Positions 47,641 through 58,700 of a DNA stretch of 64,000 nucleotides are shown one piece after another (within the stretch, counting starts at the first letter, position 1; every line of letters begins with the position of its first letter). Source of the DNA: Klebsormidium nitens. Taxonomy: Eukaryota > Streptophyta > Klebsormidiophyceae > Klebsormidiales > Klebsormidiaceae. The notes beneath the pieces were generated by a model. It saw only the letters and a program-made list of their open reading frames with translations. It was not told the origin of the DNA and searched no databases. The stretch lies in contig DF237218.1 of NCBI GenBank assembly GCA_000708835.1, forward strand, positions 1-64,000. Reading direction: 5' to 3'. The translations under genes were made by a program, and so were the position numbers.

Positions 47641-50600
47641 TCACACACTCTTCTTCCGGCCTGGATTCATCAGCTTCTTTTCTCTCTGCACAAAGAAGAG
47701 GGCAGCTTGTTCAGTCCGTAGTTATTGCCGGCAACTCGGTGGCAGACACACGGTTTGCTTGGTTCGTAAATCTCCAGACCGACACAATATTGCGCATCGA
47801 CAACGAAAGGGAACAGAACTGAAAAGTCTGCTGTTCATGCTTCAAGGCGTTTAGGACTCAATGTGCTTCAACTTTACAAGCTGTGTAATCAGAACAATCG
47901 AAACGGCACCGTTCGGGGCTCAACTCGCCAGAATCAGAAGCGTCCCAAAGAAAACCCACGAGCTTGCGTCTAGCCACCGTGCTTCGACCTTGGGAACAAA
48001 AACCTTCAGACTGAAAGATGCACAAGGAAGACCGACTCTCGAATCTTGCAGTTTAGCGGGTTGGAGACCACAAATGTTTGAAGATCTCATCGCCTGTGTC
48101 GGCAGCAAGCGAACACCATACGGATGCCTCCTCGTTTCCGGTCGCCGCAAGTAGCTAATCCAGTGTTCCCTCATCCAAAGGAAACCCACCTTTTGTATCT
48201 TTCGCTCCTTTTTGGCGTCCGCCCGCTGCTTCAGATTCGTGTTCCGCTTCTCTTGCTTCGCCTCCACGGCCTTCCGGTCTTCCGCCTTCCGGCTCTTCCT
48301 GTAAGCCGGAAGTCTCTACAACGTGAGCAATCTGAAAGAATAGCAGAAAACGAGGCACGAAAAGCACTGTACCAAGTTGCGAGGCGAATACGGAACACAC
48401 CGTTCGGAAGAGCTTCCAGGCGCAACAAAGTGCCCCCTTTCGACTTCCCCAGGGATCGGCAGAATCACGTAGCAGGCTGACAACGGATCACACCTTCGCA
48501 TGCTTTGAGACGGTTCGACCCAGAAGACAACCGGCAGATGAGCAGAAGGCACAACATCCGGTCTTCGACATTCCAATTTTCGGCCTTCCGACCCTCCTTA
48601 GAGTGGGGGAAAGGTTAAGGTGGATGAAGAAGCAGAATAGTTGTTGCTGCGCTTACCACTTCTTTTGGCTGTGCTCCCGCTTCTTCTCCTCCGACTTGAT
48701 CGACTTTTTCAGCAGCTTCGGGTCGTCAAGAACCTGCAACAGCCCAATATTCCGACGTCAGGACTGGCGTCATTGCACAGCATCTTCAGATCGTGACGTC
48801 ATCCCCGCTCAGGATTGGACCACCTGACAAAGACAACATGGCACTGCACCACTGCGATGACGTCACTTTCCAGCGGCTTCCAGTGAATGCGAACGTCACC
48901 GTCGGGTCGTCTGAAGTCAGCAGTCCGAGCGCTCTCTTACGACCTCTCTAAATCCGCAAGCATCTGCCAACTTGATTGACAAATTTGGGGGCCTGAATAC
49001 CAACAAGTACGGCAAAAACTTTTGTCGAGGCCCGATTCGGAGGATTGCTTGCGCACACCGAAGGCATCTGGGAAGCACGTGGGAAGAACATAAAACTAGG
49101 ATAAAGGCATAAGGGATTCCGAGCATCACCCGTTCTATCGTAACATTATACAGAAATTCTCGAAACCCATGGTCAACAAGCACGCCGCCAACAGGCCGCT
49201 TCAGTTCATCATAAAAGGTTTGGAACTTTCAGGAGGACGGAAGGGCTCGCCTTCTCTCCCGAAGCTCTCTTCAGCGACGAAGTCCAGGCGTGCTTTGCTA
49301 GCTTCTCCTGTAAGCGAAAAGAAACAATTTAGTGGATACGGATTTTCAGAAGGGCGTAAAAGCGGTGGTGCCTTTACAATCGTCGGCGTCACCTGATAGG
49401 GTAAAAGCAAAGAGTGTGCCACGATAACTCTATCTTAAAAAGAAGACTATTGGTGCAATGACGCTAGGCGGAGTGTCAATGATGGGGCTTCTCAGAAGCA
49501 CGAAAAGTGACGCGGCTGAAAACAGAAAGAGAAAGGAGACGGCGGAATCGGTCGTACCTGGCCCTCCTTAGTGCCCGCCTTCTCTTTCAGCTCAGTCTGC
49601 AGAACGGTGGCCTGTAGAAGATAGAGGATAATTTAGGTGCTAATGATGACAATGCTTTGTACGACTGACGAGAAGCACTACATACCCGTTTTCTTAATCA
49701 AAATCAAGAAAGGAACGACGCTATTAATTGGACAGAAGGTTTGGAAGAATAAAATAACCGACGTAAAAATTTGATTTCTTCAAACATTTGGCAGACCAGA
49801 AACCATAGCAGTGCGCTGGTTCCACCATGCCTGAAAGGAAAAAGCATCGAAACACAACCAACAGGGAAGCGACAGCCTAGGCGTTAAAGCTGAGCTGGAC
49901 AGAGTCTTTGAAAAGCGGCCACCTAAAGAAGGCCATCAGAATGAGTTTTCAACTAATTACCAAGGGAGGTCGTACGAACATAAGCTCTTGTAACAAATCC
50001 CGGCCGCCGATTAGCAGCCCAATTAACGTAAAAAAGGCTTCCAACCCGGAAATTTTCAGAAACAATCATTTCCAACGGCCTCACGGCAGGGGTCAAAAGC
50101 TTTAGCACACTGTTGAAGTAGACTCATCGGAACGGAGTAGGGGGAATCCTGCAAGTGGTCCGAATCATCCACCCTTTCTGCAACTAGATTACTCAATGCG
50201 GCAAAGAATGCGGGTTTGCAGATGCAGGCTCCCAATCGAGATGTGACCAGAAAAGGGGCTTCTAAAGGAGTGGGATCTGAGCAACAGTTTGCAGTACCGG
50301 AAAAAAGAAGCATACATATCAAGAACGCCGACAGATTGATACTTTTGCAGTACCACATACACAAGAGCTCTAACCCATGACTTTGCTAACCAGACAACAG
50401 AATGGCGATGGTTAAGGACCCTAGAATTGCAGAAGCGAGCAGTCACCTTCTTCAGTAGGTCCTTCTTCTGTTCTCGCTTGCCCTTGGCCTTCTTCCCTTT
50501 CCTGTCTCCTTTGTCGTCTCCTATCTCGAGCTTGTTGAACTGGATTGAAGGGGTGGCAACCTCCTGCATGACAGAAGACGGGAGGGTTAGCTGCCGCTGA

Positions 50601-53465
50601 GGAATACAAGACCCAAAACTGATGCTGGCTGCCACTTTGATACGGATACGCTTACCAAAGAGTATCAGATAGAATCCATGAGAATGCAGATAAGGTGTGC
50701 AAGAGAAAGGGCTGCAGAGCGAGACCGGAGCTCGACTGACAATCCTGAACGGGACGATGGAGCGACGGAAAGCAATGACGCTAAGCGGGAGCAGAACAAC
50801 CAGAGCATTCTTCAAGAATCGTAAAGAAGCAAGGGATCCTGTGCACCCGTTGCTTCCAGACTCCTCTCTAACGGCGAGATTTCGCTTCCGCTATATTCGC
50901 TCGAAGGTGAGACCGGCCTTTTGTTTCTAACGAGTCAGCTCGCTTGAAGGCCTCAGATCAGTTTCAAGTCTTATAAGAACGTTCAAGTCCTCATGGCAAC
51001 ACTTTTGATCTTTTTGCTACCGCAGCCCCAGCGACAAGCACAGCGAAGAAACCTTTTGATTTTTCTAGGGGCGCCGTCCGTTCTGCCAAGGAATCAGCGC
51101 GGCACGCTGCAGGTCCAAGTACATTCTTCCTCTCAGAAGCCCGCTTCTAGGCAGTCTCCAATTTCCACCGCACAAATTCAGCTAAGCCAAATGGAGTCGC
51201 CTCATGACTCAAAATGGTGCATCCTCTAGGCCATCTCTCGCACCATAAGGGGCCAGTACCACTGATACTAGCGACTTACCTTGGATGGTTTTGCCTTTTT
51301 CGTTGGCCTGGCAACGCCCGCATCTGGCTCCACCTTCGGTATTTTACTCCCTTTTTCCGCTCCAACCTCCGATTTCACGCCCTCGTTCTCCTTCCGCTGT
51401 CCTTTCGTTTCAGCTACCTTTCCTTCACCCTTCCCCCCAGCTTTCCGCTTCTTATCGTTCTTCTTCTGATCACCGTCAAGCTTCGCAGGCCCCTTCCCGA
51501 TCGCAGCCTCGCTGTCCTCTCCTTTCACCCCCGCAACTTTCTTCTCCGCCCCCCCCTCGTCCCGTTTCCGCTTCTTCTCCTTCTCCCCTTTCTTCCTCTC
51601 TTTCCGTTCCTCCTCCATTTCCCGTCTCGCTTTCAGCGTTTCAATCCGCTCATGCAACCTCTGCTTCAACTCGGAATGCGTCGCCGCACCCCCCCCTGAT
51701 TCGCCCGAACCCGTGAGAACCCCGTTCTGAAACGCGACAGGAGCCTCGGGACCGGCGTTCGTTTCAGGAAGGGGGGCAACGGCGTCGGTCCCCCTGGCTG
51801 CGGCATCCTGCTGCGCCCTTTCCTTCTGAATCTCGAGATTGCTCTTGTAATTACTTGGGTCCAGCTGTAAGAGGGTACATGAGAAGACTTTCAAAAGATG
51901 GAGTAGAACAAAAAAGCAAACCTTTTAGACATGGCCTGATCAAAGCTGAGGAGCCCAGCCGAAAACTGACCCTCTTGGGAGGAGGCAGACAGACTCAATG
52001 AGCTTGAAAAGTCAAACTTTTGGACAGCATTCGATGTTGTCAGTCTCGGACAAGCTTTTGGTGAGTGCCTGGGTCGGAGTTCCTCAGAAGTTCATGAACA
52101 GATCCAACTTCAGAGAGACCAGTCTTGTATTGACACACATATATATCCCCCTTCAAGTCAATCGATCTGTGTCCACATGTTTGTATGCCCGAACCAGGGG
52201 CACCTTAGCGACCTTATCGACGTAACGCAGTATCAACCAGCAACCTCAGAGTCTGGCTAAGTTCACACGTTGTGCCAGCCTAATCTCTTGCCTAGCCCTT
52301 GCCCCAACCTTGTCTAACCAATGATGGCATGTCCAATTGCACCTTGCTAAGGCTTTGATAGGATTCAATTGAGAGCTTTGGAAAACATAAGGAGGGTCCT
52401 CAATCGGCCCCGGAACGAGAATACTGGAATAGGAATATCGGGATTTTTGGGCTCCAGGAATTGGAATATCGGGATTTTTTGGCCTAGGAATCGGAATATT
52501 TGGTTTTGAGAATTTTTTTTTCACGGAATATGGAATACTGCAAAATCTGTGCAGGAATCCGGGTAATTTGAATTCCTAAATCTCAAAAAGTTCTTGGAAT
52601 CTGGAATATTGGGGTGGCAAGGAATTGGAATATTGCCCAAAATCCATCGAGGAATATGGAATATCCAAAGTCATATATTCTCGTTCCGGGGCCGATTTGC
52701 ATTCGCACACTTTAAAGATCCGAAAGGAGGAAGAATTCCTTAAGAGAGAAGCCGTACGCCCCACCTTTGCTCTCTTTGCTTTCTTGACCCCCTCCTTGGC
52801 AGCAAGCTTGGCCTCCGGCGTTTTGTTCTTGTTGTGCATGTATTTCTGCACACAATCAGGAGAGAAAATCAGGTGTCAGAGGGACTTGGGAAACCACGAA
52901 TAGCGAGGGCAAGATGCGTCCTGCAAAGCGTCGAGCAAGTCACGCAAAAGGACAGCGAGAAAAGAGCAGGAAGCAAACCCAAGTGTGAATCAAAATTGCA
53001 GCAAACAGCAGAATGAGTTTGAGTTCCCCCTCTGATTCGGTGCATTGAATTATTATTACTATGTTCATTGGCGATAGAGTACTTGTCGCTGCCTGTCTTA
53101 CAGCGCCTTGACATCATCCTCCGGAGACCCGAGAATCTCGCGATGATTACTCAAACAAAAGAACAAAGAGCCTGCGCTTGAGCTGCGGAACTCTACTAAC
53201 CTCACCAATACTTCTAGAGATCCCATACACAGATTTCGTTCGCCTCCTAGAAAGCACTCCCGCAAAGAATCTTCCTATGGGTGTTAATATGTCAAACATG
53301 ACATGACTTCAGCATGACATATGTCCCAAAGGCTTACCCAGTTCAGTGCTTCATCTTCGTTCTCAAAGTAGAACTTGGCTGGCACCAGCTCCACCAGCTT
53401 GTCAAAGACTGGTTTAAACTTTTGGTCAAGGATAACCAGGGCAAAGAAGTGCACAGAGTGGAGAT
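47641..53465 (-). CDS. SURF6: SURF6/Rrp14-family nucleolar ribosome-biogenesis protein, 9 exons located, 5' exon not found
   Basis: Exons in gene order: 53338-53465, 52765-52845, 51280-51864, 50447-50563, 49558-49611, 49251-49307, 48657-48733, 48190-48298, 47641-47685; phases are compatible and total about 417 codons. SURF6 (yeast Rrp14) works in the nucleolus in pre-rRNA processing and assembly of both ribosomal subunits. Family marks are the N-terminal FDKLVELVPAKFY, KTPEAKLAAKEGVKKAKRAK, then LHERIETLKARR, FNKLEIGDD, VLDDPKLLKKSIKSEEKKRE and a Lys/Arg-rich C-terminus ending RKKSV. The central exon is strongly charged and disordered. The first exon must end one base into a codon; no convincing ATG exon was found between 53466 and 54400. 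The intron after 49251-49307 starts with GC instead of GT. Confidence 0.88.
52402..52697. mobile_element. 296-bp foldback element full of GGAATAT words in a SURF6 intron
   Basis: The ends are perfect 22-base inverted repeats: AATCGGCCCCGGAACGAGAA at the left (52402-52423) and its complement at the right (52676-52697). Between them the sequence is AT-rich and consists mostly of repeats of GGAATAT, TTGGAATAT and CGGGATTTTT. It lies only 67 bp from the exon at 52765. A clear target duplication is not visible. It looks like a non-autonomous transposon or a foldback repeat. Confidence 0.75.
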
Positions 53466-55725
53466 CTAGGTGCAATCAGAACAAAGAGACACTGAACATT
53501 CACGAGTGATTGTAAACGTCTGCGATAGTGAGACTCAATAAAAGTAGGAAGAAAATGCAAACGATACGAATGCGCCGCAAGATTGACCAAATTACGACAG
53601 AATGGTGGTCATGCTCTTTCTGCATCATTCTGGAGCAACCCGTGCAACTGTCAGCAGCTGAACCTGGAGTGGTTGCTTTCTGCCCATAAGAGTAATTCAA
53701 CTGAAAACAAACAAGATAGTAAATCGTTCCAAACCCTAACACACCACCACCACCTTTTTCCTCTCTCGTTTTGACACTCAATCTCAAGGGCTATGCCGTT
53801 TACTGCTCCTGGTGCCTAAGCATCATCCTCGCGTGTCAGGACACAGAGCGCTTCAATGGACCATAAGCCCATTCAGATTTTCATGAGAGCCATGGTTTGC
53901 AGCTAACCGAGCACAACAAATGCACACCCTTTTTGGAGCAGCATTCCGCTTTTCTTGCTGAAGAAACTACGAAGCGCTATTCACTGCATTTCGACCCATT
54001 ACCAGCATTACAGAACGGGAAAAGCGGAGCCAGGTTGCCAAACAGGAAAGAGAACCAATGGGTGCGAATGATCCTTCAATCACCACTAAGGCATCAACCC
54101 ATTTCCCTAGGTCAAAGATGGGACCGAAGCACTTTCAAGAAGTTGCATGAAAAAATGTGTCAACTTTCAAGAAGATGCATGAAAAGCTGTATCAAATCAA
54201 CGTTTGGAGTGGAAGGTAAATGTTCTCTAGAATGAAGGATACACAACGCGTCCTCATGAATCTTGCTTGCAGAGTTCGGCGCCGTCTCCATCTTGAGAGC
54301 TCTCCCCGGCATTATCTGCCCTGCCCGGGGGATTGCTCTGAGATCGCTGTCACTTGTTGAGGTGTGGAATGGTGGCACAGCAGCTAAAGCCTAAAGCGCT
54401 TTTGACAGTCGTTCCGAAACTTAAAGCTTCTGAAGTTCATCACAGAACACAGGACTCCAACGCCAGGCAAGCTGGATGCTGCTAACTAGAGGCACTGGCA
54501 GCTCGGAGACCATACCGTTACCGGATTGTACTACTTAGTGACTGACAGCTTGCGAGGCGGGGGGATCCCCCAGCTCAGGTAGACGGTGAGCTAGCAGTAG
54601 GAGTCGGTCACATGACCGACTCCTGCTGCATGCGACTCCATGGCATGCCGCCGGACATGTCACTGTCTGCACGACTGCACCATCAAGCCTGCAGGCTTGA
54701 TGGTAGCCGAGCTCGGTGGATGATCTGCATGAAGGCCGCCTTGCCAAGTTGCACTCAGCTGGTAAGAGATTGACCATCATACGGTACTAATACCAGGCTT
54801 GGCAAGAGCTGGAGCAGCTAGGCAGCCCAACATGCATTCAGTGTTTAAACAAGCACTTCGAGGCTTGCCAAATCAATGAGTTGTCGTATCCAGCGGGTCG
54901 TATTTAGGCAGGCGCTGGGTCGAGTCCTCGAGTCCTAGCTCGAAAGACATGCGCTCAGTGCATATGTCACCGCGAGGGCGGGCCCTGCGGTCTAGCATAA
55001 CAAGTGTAGAAGCTGAGCGTCACGTATGGGGCACGGAAGCGATCGCCCCAGCTCATTCTATAAATCAATGCATCAGTGCGACACGTATTGCATGCGACCG
55101 TTGGTCTGCATCCGGTGAACTTTCTATTGCGGAGCCTAGATCGACCGCCTGGCAAAACATCGTACAACTTATCCATATCGTTGAATGCGGCCGGGCCCGG
55201 CGCCGCATATATGCGTACTGGAATTATGGAGAAGTCCTCAGCCTGCACCGTACATGAAAGTGACTACCAAATCTCAATCGCATGAGGAGAGGATCCGCCA
55301 ATTAAGAAGTGGCGCACACATGCAACACGGGGTTGCAAGATTCGCGTCGACTTGTGTAGGGCTGAAAGGGGGCCGGGCTCTTCTCGAAGGTGAGAACAAA
55401 ACAAGTACTCAAACTTAAATATCAAATATGCATCGCCGTAGATTGTCCGCAACCGAAGACTTCACATTCAATTGGAACTGAGATTGAAATGGACGGAACA
55501 TAAAATCAAGCTGTCTGACCAGACCGTCCTCAATGTCTAATGGAGCTGCAACCTGATTATGTTGCAGGCTGGCGTCAACCTGTGGACTAAAGTCTCTCGG
55601 TCATCGGAACGGGCGCCAAGCCCTTTGCCGACTTTCACACACACAAGGGTTGGATTCCCTCAGGATCTAACGTACATCATGCTACACATTCTAATGGACC
55701 GGTGCCGTGCAGAGAGCGCAATATT
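53466..55725. other. SURF6 5' region and intergenic gap to the RCC1 gene
   Basis: The missing first exon and promoter of the SURF6 gene should lie in the first kilobase of this segment; a candidate ATG near 54291 starts METAPNSASKIHEDA but gives no donor of the right phase. From about 54540 to 55700 there is no coding signal, and the sequence contains a cluster of perfect palindromes (separate entry). Confidence 0.4.
54560..54704. repeat. Cluster of three palindromes
   Basis: Within 145 bp lie GGGGGATCCCCC (54560-54571), an inverted repeat with 12-base arms AGGAGTCGGTCA around a 2-base loop (54599-54624, extendable with one mismatch), and a perfect 26-bp palindrome centred on CAAGCCTGCAGGCTTG (54679-54704). 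Such clusters can extrude hairpins. No transposon or gene is recognised around them. Confidence 0.6.
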
Positions 55726-58700
55726 CTAATCCCGGCCCACTGCATCAGCCGGGCAGTTCCGCCCGATAACTCTCGGCTTCCACACGCCCGCATGGGCCTC
55801 GGTAAACGGAATCCCCAACTGCCCACTGCTATTCAATCCCATCACCACGACCTCGCCTTTGAAGGTCCTTGCAACCGTATGCCGGAACCAACTGGCTGCT
55901 ATTTGTACAATCTTGTGGGGCCTCAAAACCTCCACTCTCCGCGGCTCAAGGGTTACTAAACCCCAGCCCTCCAAACCCAGCTCTCCGTAGAAGCAGCAGC
56001 CAAAGGAGTAGACCTCGCCCAAATCGCCCACCACGAAAGTGGTCAGGGCTCCAGCAGCGACCTGTAAAATAAAAAGGGGGTTCGATTTAACACTTGAATT
56101 AGCATATTTCGCGAGGTTTACATCGGTTTCCGGGAAACGGAACAAACTGCGGGTTCTCCTAAGGCGGCTCGATTTGACCAAAGAGATTGGCTGCCAATGC
56201 ACATGTGTCAAGAGCGCGGTGATCCACACTCCGACAATACGGAAAAGAACAAAGAATCTTTACGTCCGTCGGTTTCTTTTTAAAAATATGGTTCCGAAAA
56301 GTAAGTACTGTCAGGATCCGTCCAAACAACGCTCCGCTGCTCATACCCCCAACTGAGAGACAAACACAGTGTCCTTACGAGGACCGAGTAAGTAGATAGA
56401 ACGGGCAATTTGAGCTCACAAAGCTCCGCGCTTGCTGCTGCCAGCCCCCTCGCTCTTTTCCTTGCAGTTTCAGAACTCGAAAACTTACAGGCAGCTCTGC
56501 GTTGATTCTACTTATGCTGGCCGGATGCCTCCAATACCGCTTGGTTCACACCAAATGCTCCTCTTCCAAACGAAGACGGTCAACAAACTAGAGGCGATAA
56601 AACAGGAACAGCGTAATTACCTGCACTGGCCGAATGTTATCAATTCCCCGCAGCTCCTGAACCATTGCGTCCTCTTCTCTTGCGTCCCTGCTCCGGATTC
56701 CGTTGGGCGGAATGCCCCAGAGGAACACGCGGCCGTCGGCAGCGAGAGCAACGGAGTGATGCGCACCGGCCGCGACTTGCACGATGTGGGCGTCGAAGTG
56801 GTCGGCAAGGCGTGCGATGCGCTGAGGGGTCTCCTCGCATCTGCAGCGAAAAAACGACGTTTTAGTGTTTAGCGAGCTTCCTGATTTCGACAGCTTGAGG
56901 AATCTGGCTTCATCTTGACCTTAAATGCGCTCTCTTCATATGAAACGGTCAGCGAGGCAAGAGATGCGCGGAGAACTCTCCTCGCATCTGGAGGGAAAAA
57001 CCGCTTGTTATGGTTCAAGGAACTCCCGTTTTCATTCCTCCAAGATTTGCGCAGTTATTTTGACCTTGCACCCGCTTGATGCACTGGTTTTCTTGACTTC
57101 AATGGGCGTCAAAGTGGTCGGCAAGCCGCGAGATGCGTTGGAAAGTCTCCTTGCATCTGAAGAGGGAAAGATTAGTGTTATGTTCAAGAAAGTCCGTGAT
57201 ATCAAACTTCAAACTTCTTGGCGTGATCTTAGTCTTGCATCCCTCTGTAGTAAACAGCCTGCAGCTGAGGTTCCGAACGCCCTGCTCTTTGATGATAAGG
57301 AAGGGTTTCACTTTCTGCAACTTACAAACACTTCCCAAAGCTTACAACGCACTTTTCGAATACTGGGTTCTTGAAACAACGAGTGTCAAAAGGGATGGCG
57401 GAACGCAGGCGGGTATTTTGGTACAAGCCAAAGACAAAACCAGAAAAGACCCAAGAGCAGTCCGTGCCAAACGTTGCTCTAGGAAGCTCTTCCCGATTGC
57501 ACCCCTTAATACCCTGATCAATTGCAAGGGTCCCCAAGTTGTCAACGCTTTGCTTTCTTTTAATAGGACATGGCCGCAAACCTTGTTGTCGAAGATATAC
57601 CTCAAAATTTTGTCAGAGGGGCACCGGGGCAACGTAGCTCCAAAACTGTCGTACTCAGTCTAGCAAAACAGACTTCGGGTCTTCGGACAGCAAAGTCACA
57701 ACCTCTGGACTCTCGATTTGAGAAGACGCAAAAAGCAACCGCACCTGAAAACCCAAGGGACGCTTCCGTCGCCCCCATCCTTCGGTTCCGTTCCCCCCTG
57801 CCCTAGTTGCCCCTTCCCGCCCTCGCCCCACGCATACACCTCCCCCTTATCCGTTACCGCCAACATATGGTCCCACCCCGCAGAGATCTGCACGATGCGG
57901 ACGTCCGAAAGCGCTTGGACCATGAGGGGGACGTCCGAGAAGTGGGTCTCGGGGCCATGGCCTAGCATGCCCGTGGCGGACGTGCCGCTGGTGTAAACGC
58001 GCCCCTCGCGGCTGAGGAATGCGGTGACGGTTGCGCCGCACGCAACCTGCGCGAAAAAGAAGTTCTCAGCTTCAGAAACTAAAAAGTTCTGGGCTTATGC
58101 ATCTTCGAAGGGCAAGCAACTGATGATAATTCGGGGAGCTTTTGTGACTTGAGTTCGGCTGTGCGTCTATATGGCTGCTCAGAGCGGGGTGGGAAGCAGG
58201 GCAGAAAAGATAAAAACAGAAGATGCAGCCTAAGCAGAAAGCTGTCGTGAACGTTGTTAGAAAAAGGATTGGAAAGAGCGACAGAGATGTTTGCATCTGC
58301 CACACCCGAGAGAGGAGGCCAAAACCATTTTTTTTAAAATCTATGTACGACAGACTCGACTCGCTGCAAGTAAGGCACAGAGAACCGTATGTACTTCCAA
58401 ACTCGACCAGCATACCGCAAACATGTTTCTGCAATAGAACACAACAAACCAATGACGTGGCTTCTGAACAAACCAACGACGTGGCTTCTGACAACCAATG
58501 CCCGCTTCAACAAATTCCACTAGCGGAGTCACCTGCGCTATGGGGATGCCTGCAAGTGCTGTCACAGGCTGTGGCAGCACAACGTCCTCCTGTCCGGGAA
58601 TCCCCAGGCACCCCTGCTCGTTCTTTCCAAAACTGTACACGTCACCCTCCGACGTCACTGTGACGACAGACCCCGGGCCGGCGGCTACGCAAGCGATCCT

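Noticed and set aside
51214-51894. Long plus-strand frame over the SURF6 region
   Set aside because: It is antisense to the charged central SURF6 exon; a Leu/Pro/Ser-rich product is typical of reverse-reading Lys/Glu codons.
57099-57338. Minus-strand frame ending ISRLADHFDAH
   Set aside because: It is a decoy copy of the RCC1 exon 7 edge; including it as an exon would introduce a stop.
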